This document shows positions 49,901-60,011 of a stretch of DNA of 64,000 nt, in pieces. Every line of letters starts with the position of its first letter. The first letter of the stretch is position 1. The notes under the pieces are model-generated. The model was given only the letters and a program-made list of their open reading frames with translations. It had not been told where the DNA came from and did no database searches. Both the position numbers and the translations under genes were made by a program. This DNA is from an uncultured Alphaproteobacteria bacterium (GTDB lineage Bacteria; Pseudomonadota; Alphaproteobacteria; Rhodobacterales; Rhodobacteraceae): contig CACOBR010000001.1 in the NCBI GenBank assembly GCA_902625475.1, positions 85,587-149,586 of the forward strand. Direction: 5' to 3'.

Positions 49901-50415
49901 GTTTAACTCCTGGTATTCACTACGTTCCTGTTTTTCATGAATCAAATATTCAAGGAAGTATTGAAGAAGTATTAGCGATAAAAAGTTATACAGAAAAACT
50001 AATAGGTTGTTCACTATGGAAAGGTAAGAACAATAAAACGCATGAAAAATTGGATTGGGATGATATTCTAATTGTTGCTCCATACAATCACCAAGTTAAT
50101 TTATTAAAACAAAATCTAAATTCTAATGCTAGAGTAGGGACAGTAGATATGTTTCAAGGACAAGAAGCACCAATTGTCATATTATCAATGTCTGTTTCTG
50201 ATGCCAGCGAAAGTCCACGTGGGTGGGAATTCCTTTTTTCAAAAAATCGTTTGAACGTAGCAATTTCAAGGGCGCAAAGTGCTGCTATCATATTTGCATC
50301 TCCAAATCTAATTTCAACATCAGTTAATACTTTAAAACAAATGCAACTTATTAATTTTTATAGTAGAATTAAAGAAAATGGTAACAATAGTACTATTATA
50401 AATTTTATTAATTGA
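46972..50415 (+). CDS. TM0106-type RecB-like nuclease fused to SF1 (Upf1/Dna2-like) helicase
   Basis: RNase H-like FFDIEGFPLIDGGLEYLWG..YNKEDCISTKDLTQWL; IQGPPGAGKSYTAVRII; FIDEAGQVPVANLIA; VGTVDMFQGQEAPIVILS; NVAISRAQSAAIIF. Confidence 0.88.
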   Translation: MQINNEKILFSPSDLIDFMDSSFVSHMERLVLTNPEFKKFIDPVDPLLSALQSKGYAHEENFLKSLDFSNNQICKIKRTNKEKMFSETKKAMNEGKEIIYQAYLENERFGGIADFLKKIPGTSSLGNYHYEVWDTKLSKKMKPYFAIQLSCYSELLHEIQKKYPERFSIILGNNEKISLKLSDYYSYYTELKNNFFQFHKDWKPNNFPDPGDFSNNGKWSNYAESLLQEKRHLRLVANITKGQIRALKSKGISTIDDLAETQKMSIPKINTFVLDRLKLQAKLQIESENKDTPLYKLIKISNKEGEGLDQLPSGSADDIFFDIEGFPLIDGGLEYLWGASYYNQSKSLDFIDYWAHDQEGEKNALSSFITFAFNKWKKNPAMHIYHYGNYEIASIRRLMGRYGVCEYEVDTLLRQKVFVDLYKIIKNSILIGEPGYSIKNVEKLYRGKRKTEVKSGGESVIMYENWRSNPDGSDWKNSEILNTIREYNKEDCISTKDLTQWLRKRQSELNIEYSLSINSEKLEIEEEITETTLFRDKLFNTASKIKEENKIIKETLYNLAWFLEFHNRENKPSWWRFFDRQSSNEYELYDDMDCLVGLKRTQTAPFLPTPKSRNQVYEYSFDNTQPFKGSMKNNYYLLDPEQRKVTVKDFFNSAGLIHLSYKSELPDRISLIPNEYLSPKPIPNQLKINIENIIKNSFPNCAIIDFLFRKPPRFKSGIREIIVNNSLNNDDFLSETIKVANDLDRSYLCIQGPPGAGKSYTAVRIIGDLINKGKRIGISSNSHSAIINLMTGVSDYLNKNNILGDLYKQGGSKNEVLFERKNVGHIGRAVDCLDFFNEASSIFGGTAWFFCNSEFSSIENKVVPLDFLFIDEAGQVPVANLIAMSHIADNLILMGDQMQLSNPTQGTHPDESGKSILEYLLGDQSTIPPDIGIFLPKTFRMHPDLCGIISEQVYDNRLLSDDSTLTNTLSSELINLGLTPGIHYVPVFHESNIQGSIEEVLAIKSYTEKLIGCSLWKGKNNKTHEKLDWDDILIVAPYNHQVNLLKQNLNSNARVGTVDMFQGQEAPIVILSMSVSDASESPRGWEFLFSKNRLNVAISRAQSAAIIFASPNLISTSVNTLKQMQLINFYSRIKENGNNSTIINFIN

Positions 50416-50504
50416 TAGTACCTCGTATCTTATTTACCTAACAATCTGTTTAAATCTTTTAAAATTTGATATGATATTATAAGAATCGAGCTTTTTTAAA
50501 CACA

Positions 50505-51275
50505 ATGAATAATTTTTTAAAATTTATTTTTGGTAAATTCTTTTGGATTAAATATTCTAATGACCTTTGTTATAAAGGTTCATGGAAGCAAGGGCGTTTT
50601 AATGGTAAGGGTATTCTCAAATATAAAAATGGTAATGTATATGAGGGTTCTTTTAAAAATGGTGCAAAAAACGGCTTTGGTAGACTAATTTCTATCAAAG
50701 GTTATGAATATCATGGTAATTGGATTTGTGGTAAACAAACTGGCGAATGTCAGGTTTATTATAAAAATGGTGACATTTATTCTGGAAGTTTTTTAAATGG
50801 AATGAGGCAAGGATACGGTGAATTATTCACTAATGACAATTTAAGAAATTATAAAGGTTATTGGGATAAAAACACCATAAACGGAGAAGTATCAATTACT
50901 TCTGAAGATTGGTCTTTTAAGGGACATTATAATCATTTTAATCTTCATGCAGAAGGTCAATTAATTTATAAAGATCAGTCTTCTTATTTAGGTTCATTAA
51001 TTGATTTCAAAAAAAAGGGTAATGGAACTTATTCTCTTGCTTCTGGTGAACAAATAAACGGATATTGGACCAATGATTACGACGTCATTAATGCTACTAA
51101 AAAAGATAAAAACGGATTTATCTGGAAGGGTGCTTTTAAAAATTTAAAACCAAATGGCTTAATCAAAGTAGAACTACCGAGTAGCCAGTCTTATGACGGA
51201 ATTTGGTCTAATGGGGTGATGCATAGAGCAGTTGGAGCATTTGGAATTAAATTAAGACCTTTTATAATCAATTAA
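50505..51275 (+). CDS. MORN-repeat protein
   Basis: YKGSWKQGRFNGKGILKYKNGNVYEGSFKNGAKNGFGRL repeats. Confidence 0.9.
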   Translation: MNNFLKFIFGKFFWIKYSNDLCYKGSWKQGRFNGKGILKYKNGNVYEGSFKNGAKNGFGRLISIKGYEYHGNWICGKQTGECQVYYKNGDIYSGSFLNGMRQGYGELFTNDNLRNYKGYWDKNTINGEVSITSEDWSFKGHYNHFNLHAEGQLIYKDQSSYLGSLIDFKKKGNGTYSLASGEQINGYWTNDYDVINATKKDKNGFIWKGAFKNLKPNGLIKVELPSSQSYDGIWSNGVMHRAVGAFGIKLRPFIIN

Positions 51276-51465
51276 TTGCTAATTTGTCTTAATTTTTTCT
51301 TTTCTATTAAATAAATATGTAAAATTAAATTTTTAATTTATTTTTTAACATATAAGATACAAATATTTAGTTATTTACTGTAAAAAGTGCAAAATAACCT
51401 TATATCTATAAGGTAAAAGAAGTAATATATATTTAATCTTAAATTCTTAATAATAGTATCATAGA

Positions 51466-52872
51466 ATGAAGGTAATTTTATATTTTTTATTAATTTTTGT
51501 CCCCAATATACTTTTGGCTAGTTCTAAAGGAACTTTAGAGAGTTTAATACTTACTTGGGAAATTTCAAAAAAAGGTTGTGAAAGTGATATAAATTCTAGT
51601 GAAAAAGTGATGAATTGCAAAACTAATGAGCAAATTGCTTTAGCCTTAGAAGAAATAGGTTTCTGTCTAGGTGCAAACCAACTTAAGATCTATGATTTAT
51701 ATTATGATCCAAAATTTAAAGAGCAATATGACATATTTGAAGTAATTGTTAAAAATAAATGGATACCTTGTATTTATGATTTTTTGATTGAAGATGTAAG
51801 TAAATCTGTAAAATTTGATGAAGATAAAAACAATTATATCAAGTGGTTATATCCAAATGTTAATGGTTCTTTTGATATTGATGTCAATAAAATCATCTAT
51901 AGAGAATTAATTGTCGATCAAATGTGTAGAGGTTCTACTGAACCCGAATTGACTTATGCTGGATGTGCCGTCAGAGAAGAAATTACGCAGATTATGGAAG
52001 ATTATGGTATATGTAGAGGAGATCATAATAACCCTCCACATTTAGACGATGTAGGAGGACCAATTATCTGGATATTCCGACATAAATGGATACCTTGTTT
52101 ATATTCAGATTTAACAGGAGAAAGTTTGGTACGTGTCAATGACCAATCTGCATTCAATTTAGAAAATCTTGTTAATAAAAATGGTCTATTATTTGAAGTT
52201 GATACCTTATATCCCTTTACTGGTTTTGTAATTGATGTAGAAAAAAATTCTAATGGGTGGATTGTTAAAGGTCAAAAAAGTGGGTTATGGCATTTCTTTG
52301 ATGATAATAATGAATTAATTAAATCAGAACATTATGAAGAAGGTTCTTTAATCAATGAAACAAACCTAGTAATGTATGAAATGTTTGAAGTAGCAAAGAC
52401 TAATTTTCCTGATCAATGTGAATGGGAGCGTAATCAAGGACGATTTCATTCTATCTTCTTTAAAAATGCTGAATTTTATGCCATTGCTTGTTTATCAGGC
52501 ACTTATAATTACACCTTTGTATATTTAGAGAGAAAAAGTGATGGCACTTATAAACCATTAAGTTTTTCGTATCCTGTGTTCGATTATGAATATACCAAAG
52601 ATGGAGATATAAAAAGTTCAAAATTAGTAGGGATGAAGTCTGAAGTTATGCTCTGCAATCCAACTTATGATAAAGATCAACTTACTATAAGTACAAAGTG
52701 TAAAGGAAGAGGAATAGGAGATGTTGCCAGTTATGGATTATGGCAACTCATTCAAAATGAAGATGCATGGGGTATTCATAATCAATTTATGCTTTTATCA
52801 TTTAAAGATGACATAACATTAGATGGAAAAGTAAATCCAACTGAAATGATTAATTTTTTAAACTCAAAATAA
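51466..52872 (+). CDS. Exported hypothetical protein with internal duplication
   Basis: Signal peptide; two Cys-rich units each ending KWIPCIYDFL / KWIPCLYSDL. Confidence 0.65.
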   Translation: MKVILYFLLIFVPNILLASSKGTLESLILTWEISKKGCESDINSSEKVMNCKTNEQIALALEEIGFCLGANQLKIYDLYYDPKFKEQYDIFEVIVKNKWIPCIYDFLIEDVSKSVKFDEDKNNYIKWLYPNVNGSFDIDVNKIIYRELIVDQMCRGSTEPELTYAGCAVREEITQIMEDYGICRGDHNNPPHLDDVGGPIIWIFRHKWIPCLYSDLTGESLVRVNDQSAFNLENLVNKNGLLFEVDTLYPFTGFVIDVEKNSNGWIVKGQKSGLWHFFDDNNELIKSEHYEEGSLINETNLVMYEMFEVAKTNFPDQCEWERNQGRFHSIFFKNAEFYAIACLSGTYNYTFVYLERKSDGTYKPLSFSYPVFDYEYTKDGDIKSSKLVGMKSEVMLCNPTYDKDQLTISTKCKGRGIGDVASYGLWQLIQNEDAWGIHNQFMLLSFKDDITLDGKVNPTEMINFLNSK

Positions 52873-52922
52873 TTTGTTTTATACATATATATAGTATGCG
52901 TATGTCTTATCTAAGATAAATT

Positions 52923-54029
52923 ATGAAAAATATAATAAATTCATTTTTAATATCAATTTTATTTCTATTTATATCTTTCGATAATTCTTGGGCTCAATTA
53001 CAAGTAGAAAGTATTAGTCGTGAAGAATTAAAAAAAGTTATTTACCATATAAAAGATAAAGGTCTCGATGATAGCATGTGTGAGTGGAGGGGATTGGATA
53101 GTGATACTTTTTTACCAGAAAATAAAAAAATTGAGTTAGATAAGTACACTTCAATTTATCAAATTCATTGTTATCCAGGTGCATCATTTGCAACATATAA
53201 ATTCTTTACTTTTATTCAGGTAGAAGATGAAATTGATCCAAAGTATGATATTTACCTAATGGAATTTCCTTATCCAATAGTTTCTGGTGAAGGAAGTGAT
53301 ACTCTACGAGGAATTGGCATAACAGACCTCTTATCTAATGCTTGGTTTGTTTCACAAACAAATGAATTACATTCATCTTCTGGATATAGAGCAGGTTTTA
53401 TTTCTACTGGGGTTACATATAAATTGAAATTTATCCCTAATAAAAACTTTCTACCTGAATTTGCTTTAAAAGAATTTGATATAGATTCTATTCCTGATTT
53501 AACAACATTTAATAATTATGAATTCCGTTTTTTTCCAGAAAATAAAATTTTAAATCAAGATCCACAACCAATTGAAAATTTAGATAAGTTTGGCTTTTGG
53601 GACAAAACACTTGAGGTAATTAGTTATGAAAAAATAAATGGCTGCAAAAGACCCTTTAATAAGAGTATAAAATCTTTCTTAGGATTTGTAGATAATCCTG
53701 TAACTTATGAATTAATTGATGACAGACAAACCTTTGCGCAAGTTATAGATTATAGTAAATTTCGTTGCATTAATGGCTATAATGATTATTCAGGGACTAG
53801 GGGAAATCCTTTGAAACTTGTTGTGTTTAATGGTGATATAGATCAAGAAAAATTATTTGATTTTGGTTTAGTAAGGTCATGGAATTTTCAAAGATATAAA
53901 CAAGAAATACCTCTTTTAATTTTGAGTTTAGAGGGAACTTCATGTAATAAATCTAGTTATAGTAATTGTTTTGTTTCCTTAGTATATCAAGAAGGTGAAT
54001 TTGTCAGTTTATTAAATAATTCAAAATAA
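52923..54029 (+). CDS. Exported hypothetical protein
   Basis: Signal peptide ..FDNSWAQ; 368-aa ORF. Confidence 0.6.
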   Translation: MKNIINSFLISILFLFISFDNSWAQLQVESISREELKKVIYHIKDKGLDDSMCEWRGLDSDTFLPENKKIELDKYTSIYQIHCYPGASFATYKFFTFIQVEDEIDPKYDIYLMEFPYPIVSGEGSDTLRGIGITDLLSNAWFVSQTNELHSSSGYRAGFISTGVTYKLKFIPNKNFLPEFALKEFDIDSIPDLTTFNNYEFRFFPENKILNQDPQPIENLDKFGFWDKTLEVISYEKINGCKRPFNKSIKSFLGFVDNPVTYELIDDRQTFAQVIDYSKFRCINGYNDYSGTRGNPLKLVVFNGDIDQEKLFDFGLVRSWNFQRYKQEIPLLILSLEGTSCNKSSYSNCFVSLVYQEGEFVSLLNNSK

Positions 54030-54155
54030 AAAACTTTTAATTAAAAAATTGAATTAACTATTTTTTGACAATAAATGTATAATCAATTGTTTTAATCATA
54101 AATGATCAAAATTAAAATGAATCATTGACATTAATTAATATAATTAGAGGTATTT

Positions 54156-54665
54156 ATGGTAATATTAAAGGCAGCAGCTATTTCAATTGCCACATTAAAC
54201 GCACATGTGATTGATAATCTTAACTGCACACATCCTTTTACTAGTATCCCAACAATTATGGCTTTAGAAGCAAATGATCTTATCGGAAGAGACACAATGA
54301 CTATGAAGGATGGTATCCTTTCTTTTGACATAAAAGGAGATTGGAATTTAGGTCAATTACCTGTAAAAAAAATACGCCTTAGATTTACTGATGATCTTCA
54401 TCAAGAATTATTACCTGACCTTTTTGATCCTGAAACACCTGGAACTCTTCCGCCTCAAAGGTATGAATTTATTTTAGAAGCAACTGTGGAAGAAGTCACG
54501 AACTGGTACGAACAAACATTAGAGATAGAATATATAAAACCGTCTGAACAAACTATTGATGATGTGGTACGGCCTATTTATATTTTTGATCATACCAAAT
54601 ACTATAAAAACAAATGGCCTAAAGTTGAGGCAATTACTTCATTAGCTTGTACGCCTATTTATTGA
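54156..54665 (+). CDS. Hypothetical protein
   Basis: 169-aa ORF. Confidence 0.5.
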   Translation: MVILKAAAISIATLNAHVIDNLNCTHPFTSIPTIMALEANDLIGRDTMTMKDGILSFDIKGDWNLGQLPVKKIRLRFTDDLHQELLPDLFDPETPGTLPPQRYEFILEATVEEVTNWYEQTLEIEYIKPSEQTIDDVVRPIYIFDHTKYYKNKWPKVEAITSLACTPIY

Positions 54666-54717
54666 TAATTTACAAATATTTTTAATTTTTAGGTATGGTT
54701 GTTTTTATACTATAAAT

Positions 54718-55872
54718 TCACGCTAGTTTTAAATCACGGTCAGAACGACAATATTCGTCGTGAATTTTTCTAACTTCTTCTGCTTTAGGATGGACTACCG
54801 AACTTCCAATAGCCTTTACAAACTTACAGGAAGCAAAATTGATAGCCGATTCATTATATTCTTTAATCCAAATATTTCGTTCTTCCATGAATTCTTCATT
54901 CACTGGCCATAAACCATCAGCACCTTGAGGATAAATTTTATTATCTTCTCTATTAAGTCCAATTCGCCATGGTTTTGGACTAACCCTAGCTCGGAAACAA
55001 TCTTGAAGTTTGCACATATTCATGTAGTTATAATCTGCATCAAGAGCTTCAAATACATCTATTGAGTTTTCTACGTCAAATATATCATGCATTACAAGTA
55101 TACGGAGTCCAGCAGGGGTCTTATAAATACGTAAATGCCATTTTGGGTTTTTTTCTGAAAATTCCTCAACAGTTTTCATTGCCACTGCCTCAGGTGTCTT
55201 ATCAGCTTTAGGATTATTTTTTCTATATACAAATATTTTCCCACCCATAATTGCTAATACACCTATTATTCCCACTACCAGACTAAAGATATAGAACTCA
55301 GGAAAAAAAAATAATTGACCAAATATTAAAAAACCAGCAATCGATAGGGTTGGAAAGACACTAAAATCAGAATATGTCTGAAAATAATCAATATCAGCAA
55401 AAAGAACATTTGGCGTATTAAGGCAAAGTGATCCATAAGGATTTCTGGTTATAATAACATCATCGTACTTTGCAACAATTTCTTCACGGATGGGAACACC
55501 ATCACTACCATTATATGCTACTCTTTCTTCTTTTCTAATTACATCATTGCCAGCTTCTATTTGTTCAAAAGCTTCCTCTATTCTTTTAGTAGCAACATCA
55601 TGTGCATCTTGCTGACTAATATCGGACCAACCAAAACGAGAAATTGTAATTTGTTTTGATTTACTAGCTTTTATAGCCTCTTTTATCTCAGAAACTCCTT
55701 CTATTAATTTTTGCGCATAACTGAGAATTTCTTTAGGTTCTGAGCTTTCAAAATTAGGTTTATCCAGGTGTTGTTTAGAATAAACTTTTTTAAACCGATT
55801 AACTCTATCTTCCTGTGATCCTCCAATTTTTTTTGTAACTTTTTCCTCAGCCCAAAATTTTGGTATAATCAA
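54718..55872 (-). CDS. Hypothetical membrane protein
   Basis: 384-aa ORF; two central TM segments; soluble C-terminus with CFRARVSPKPWRIG. Confidence 0.6.
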   Translation of the reverse strand: MIIPKFWAEEKVTKKIGGSQEDRVNRFKKVYSKQHLDKPNFESSEPKEILSYAQKLIEGVSEIKEAIKASKSKQITISRFGWSDISQQDAHDVATKRIEEAFEQIEAGNDVIRKEERVAYNGSDGVPIREEIVAKYDDVIITRNPYGSLCLNTPNVLFADIDYFQTYSDFSVFPTLSIAGFLIFGQLFFFPEFYIFSLVVGIIGVLAIMGGKIFVYRKNNPKADKTPEAVAMKTVEEFSEKNPKWHLRIYKTPAGLRILVMHDIFDVENSIDVFEALDADYNYMNMCKLQDCFRARVSPKPWRIGLNREDNKIYPQGADGLWPVNEEFMEERNIWIKEYNESAINFASCKFVKAIGSSVVHPKAEEVRKIHDEYCRSDRDLKLA

Positions 55873-56052
55873 TTTTATCTCCTTAAGTACTGAAATTAAG
55901 AATTTCTTATCATATTTTACAAATTATTTAAATAATATGTCTTGTTTACATTATATCTTCATTTCTAAATAAAAGATAAAACTGTTATAAATTTTTCTTT
56001 TTTTTAAATTTATTTAATTTATTCTTTTATTTATTTCTTATCGAGAATTTTT

Positions 56053-56928
56053 ATGGAATATATACTAGAAGGAAAAAAGGCTTTTCAATTATTAAAGTCA
56101 AATATTTTGAATGAAAACTTAATATATAATTCAATATTATATGACCCAATTTCAGATAAAGAAATTCAAATACAAAAATTTGAAGAGGGTCAATTTATTT
56201 CGGAAAATTCAAAATTTCCAATTGATTGGCTTTGTTTAAGAGACCGTGAATTAATATTTACTGAAAATATCGATAAAATCCGTCTAATTGTAGAGACAAA
56301 TAAAACACCAATAGAAAAAAAAGAAGACATTATAAAAAATTTTTTTAAAGAGAATAACTTAAGTTTTAATGAAAAAAAATTGTCTCAAAAAGAACAGAAT
56401 ATATTAATTAAATTATCACAACTAAAATCCTTTCCTTCTGAATACGATCAACAACTTTTTTTTGATGTAATTAAAAAGGTTTCAAAAGAAAATAATAAAA
56501 TTCTCTTTTGGAGTTCGAAATTTATCAGTAATTGGTTAAATGAACGAGAACAATTTATAGGCAAAGCTCATGGTTTATCTAGATTTCAACTTACATATAT
56601 CTTTCGTCATACAGGTGAATTATTTAAAGCTTTACAAACATCTAATGTTGTCGAGTTATCAAGAGACAAGTTTGAATGTCATCCAGATTTAATTGCAGTT
56701 ATATGTACAGTAAGAGCTGCAACTTATTTAGATATTTTTGAATTTCACAATGATACAGAACTTTTAGAAAGAGCGAGGCTCACAATCAATAAATCGTGGG
56801 CTATAAAAAAATCTTCTGAAGCAAGTCTTGTATATAAACGCTTGGACAAATTAAAGGGAGAAATTTTAAAGGAAAATTATATTAGAAGTATTAATAAAGC
56901 ATATAAGGACTGGATAAGATTTCACTAA
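56053..56928 (+). CDS. Hypothetical protein
   Basis: 291-aa ORF. Confidence 0.55.
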   Translation: MEYILEGKKAFQLLKSNILNENLIYNSILYDPISDKEIQIQKFEEGQFISENSKFPIDWLCLRDRELIFTENIDKIRLIVETNKTPIEKKEDIIKNFFKENNLSFNEKKLSQKEQNILIKLSQLKSFPSEYDQQLFFDVIKKVSKENNKILFWSSKFISNWLNEREQFIGKAHGLSRFQLTYIFRHTGELFKALQTSNVVELSRDKFECHPDLIAVICTVRAATYLDIFEFHNDTELLERARLTINKSWAIKKSSEASLVYKRLDKLKGEILKENYIRSINKAYKDWIRFH

Positions 56929-57329
56929 ATATAATCTTTAGATTTATCCTATTTTATATTAAATATATAAATATATTTTACTTTATGAGCTAGTTTCTAA
57001 AACACTAGGCAGATTCCAAATTTTTTTCTTTTCTCTTTTATCAATGACCTTACTCTGCAATAGAAGCCATTCCTAGCCTTGCTATCAAATTTATTTCCCT
57101 ATAAAACCCTAATTATCTATCGATAATCTAAATGGTTTTGTGGCTGTGACAGAGACAACTTTAAAAATTGAGAGTTTACTTTTTTAACTTAATTTTCTAT
57201 AAAAATAAGAAGTTATCACCGTCACGCTGTCTATTTGTGAAGGATGAAAAATTGGGTGGAAACAGTGAGGGAAAAGAGAGTAGGGATAAGAGATTAGTGA
57301 TTAAAAAACAATGACTTATCATTAAATTA

Positions 57330-57349
57330 GAATCCCACCTCCTCCGCCA
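57330..57349 (+). repeat. Island attachment direct repeat, right
   Basis: GAATCCCACCTCCTCCGCCA identical to tRNA-Ser 3' end. Confidence 0.9.
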
Positions 57350-57484
57350 TATATCAGTAATTAAAACAATAATAACAATAACTTAGACATTTTTATATAA
57401 TTCTATCCCCCAGCAAAATTTTGCTAGAGATATATTCTCAGGGTGTTTGTTCTTAATTAAAAAAAGAAAATTTGATTATGATGA

Positions 57485-57550
57485 ATAAAGGGTAGGGCAC
57501 CCCAAAAACCATAGCTTATTATTAGCAGGTACTACTGCTCACACATTTTG
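57485..57550 (+). repeat. Dispersed intergenic repeat copy 1
   Basis: ataaagggtagggcaccccaaaaaccatagcttattattagcaggtactactgctcacacattttg. Confidence 0.85.
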
Positions 57551-57722
57551 TTTCATATATATCGAGTGAGTGAATAGATTTATTTCAAAATGATACCAAA
57601 TTCTTGATTATTACCCATTTAAATACCACTTGCCTCTTGTTCATATGATCAAAATAGTCGATTCTTAACAAGTGAAAGTATCATAGTAAGGAAATTAGGT
57701 TTTATTTTATAAATGAACTAGG

Positions 57723-58442
57723 TTATTTCCATTCTATATTGCAAGATGCATCGCCAATACTAAACCCTCCGAGACCTGGTGAAATTTCCTTCTTTTCAGC
57801 GGCCCATCTTTTACCACCAGCCTCCCACCTTTCAAAGGTACACATATATTTATTTCCTTTCAATCGCGAAACATTTACGTTTCTCATTGAATCATTCCGA
57901 GGAACAACATGAGGAACTTTAGGGGATTTATTTGCCTTTAATAAAGCTAAACCACCCATGAGAAAAGCAGCTTTTGCTGTTTTACTAGAGCCCTTTTTAA
58001 CTGAACTTTTTTGTTTAGGGTCTCGCCAACGTATCTTTTCATTTTCTGGGGTAGGATTTCTTTTCTTATGATCTCTATATCTTCCGATTACAGCAAGTAT
58101 GAAACTTAGAGCCAGAGATATAGAAAATAAATTACCCAAGTTTTCTTGGTTAAAAAAAGTATAGTTATCAGTCCTTTTAAAAAATTGATATATAATTACT
58201 ACGAACCATATAAATAAATTCCATATACTAAAGTCTGTGATAAAAGTATTCTGTTTGTTCTCGCCTGCTTGCTGCGTAAAAACTAAGAAAGGCGCAGTTA
58301 GCAAACTCATAGTTATAAGTAATGCAAAATTATCTTCTTTAAAGTAATTATAGGATTCAGTAGAGGCAAAATACCAATAAACTACAATTGCTGAGATAAT
58401 GACGATGTTCCAATAAATATATCTTTTTATAAACCGTATCAT
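57723..58442 (-). CDS. Hypothetical membrane protein
   Basis: 239-aa ORF with TM segments. Confidence 0.6.
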   Translation of the reverse strand: MIRFIKRYIYWNIVIISAIVVYWYFASTESYNYFKEDNFALLITMSLLTAPFLVFTQQAGENKQNTFITDFSIWNLFIWFVVIIYQFFKRTDNYTFFNQENLGNLFSISLALSFILAVIGRYRDHKKRNPTPENEKIRWRDPKQKSSVKKGSSKTAKAAFLMGGLALLKANKSPKVPHVVPRNDSMRNVNVSRLKGNKYMCTFERWEAGGKRWAAEKKEISPGLGGFSIGDASCNIEWK

Positions 58443-58942
58443 TTAACAAACTTAAACTGTAAGGGTTTGAATTGGAGTAACTAATATTACGATCATTTTT
58501 AAACAAAATCAAATAGTCTCATAAATCACTTCTCGAAAAGTTTAGTTACAGTGGAGAAGTTGAAAACAGTCTTTTCTTTTCAAAAAAAACTACAATAAAA
58601 TATATTTGTTTCAATAAAAAAATAAGGGTTAACAACCTTATTTCAGAATAACACACTAATAAATTCTTTGAAAAACAGTATTCTCGGTATCGATAAATAG
58701 TCACTTTACTAAAATGGATTTAGTTATAAATAGTTTGTACAATTTTTAAATAAAAAAGTTTTATTGAATTAGAAGGGACATGTTTTGAAACCAAATTATG
58801 TATATTCTTTTTTGAAGAGATACGAAGAAAGACAAGAAAAAATTTAATATAGAAATAAAAAACATATGCCGGTGTTTTCTAAGATTTTGGGAGAGTATAA
58901 AAGTTAAATTTTATATTCAAAATAATAAAGACAAATATAGAT

Positions 58943-59410
58943 TTAATTAGACAATTCAAAAGGTGATTTAGGTAAAGTAATAATTTTAATATTGGAATAT
59001 CTTTCTTCTATAGTTCCTTTAGAATTTAGACCTTTACCCTTTATAAAATTATCTTCTTCTTTAGTTACTGTCACCATTGGAAAGTCACAAAACTCTTTCC
59101 AAACCTTTTCAATTGATAAACCATTTTGAGCATTTTCCTTTAACCATTCCCAAGTTTGACTTAAAGGTTTTGGATGTTCATTTATAGTTTGGTTGCAATA
59201 AACTTCTATACCTTTAGTTTTTAAAATTTTGTAGGCATTTTCACTTACTCTTTTATTAATTTTTTTTATGGGTTTTGATTGAGCATCTTTTCCTATTGTA
59301 GCGTAATTAGATAATACACGCATAACAAAGGTTACAGCTTGGTCTTTTACATTTTCATGTTTCGCTGCATCTAGTAGAAACTGAATTCGTCTTCTTACTA
59401 CTTCATTCAT
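58943..59410 (-). CDS. Hypothetical protein
   Basis: 155-aa ORF; start directly abuts upstream stop (TAAATG). Confidence 0.55.
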   Translation of the reverse strand: MNEVVRRRIQFLLDAAKHENVKDQAVTFVMRVLSNYATIGKDAQSKPIKKINKRVSENAYKILKTKGIEVYCNQTINEHPKPLSQTWEWLKENAQNGLSIEKVWKEFCDFPMVTVTKEEDNFIKGKGLNSKGTIEERYSNIKIITLPKSPFELSN

Positions 59411-59647
59411 TTAACATCTCATCAAGAATTTTAATCCAATTTGATAAATGTTCTTCACCGAATTTTCCAAAGTTTCATTGAGTTTGTCAACAATATAAGT
59501 ATGAATAGATCCAATTAAATCACTATCACCGCTTTCTTTAGATTGACTGACTATTCCAGATATTAAATCAGATATTTGACTAATAGATAAATCAAATTCC
59601 CATCCATCTTCAAATTCAATTTCAGTTTCCTCCATGTTATCAACCAA
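59411..59647 (-). CDS. Small acidic hypothetical protein
   Basis: ORF in probable operon with 58943-59410; alternative start at MEETEIE. Confidence 0.5.
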   Translation of the reverse strand: MVDNMEETEIEFEDGWEFDLSISQISDLISGIVSQSKESGDSDLIGSIHTYIVDKLNETLENSVKNIYQIGLKFLMRC

Positions 59648-59650
59648 TTC

Positions 59651-59752
59651 TTAGTCAAAGTTTTCAAGTGCTTCTTCATAATCTTCAGACTTACGATATG
59701 TTTTTAAACATATGTTTAATGCCCTCTTTCCAATCTCATTCCAATTTGCCAT
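59651..59752 (-). CDS. 33-aa hypothetical ORF
   Basis: MANWNEIGKRALNICLKTYRKSEDYEEALENFD, co-directional just upstream of 59411-59647. Confidence 0.3.
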   Translation of the reverse strand: MANWNEIGKRALNICLKTYRKSEDYEEALENFD

Positions 59753-59875
59753 TATTAACATCTCTTTTTAAAATATAGTTTTATGAACTAATTTATTTTT
59801 TATTATTTTCAATCTTCTTTTATTTTTTAATATTTGAGGTTAAATCAAGTAAATTTGTATCATCATTAACTATGG

Positions 59876-59941
59876 ATAAAGGGTAGGGTACCCCAAAAAC
59901 CATAGCCTATTATTAGCGAGTGCTACTGCTCACACATTTTG
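59876..59941 (+). repeat. Dispersed intergenic repeat copy 2
   Basis: ataaagggtagggtaccccaaaaaccatagcctattattagcgagtgctactgctcacacattttg. Confidence 0.85.
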
Positions 59942-60011
59942 ATTTGCAGTTATTACATAGTTCAATTTTTTTAAGATCATATATCTGTCTAAATTTAGTG
60001 GATTTTTTTCA

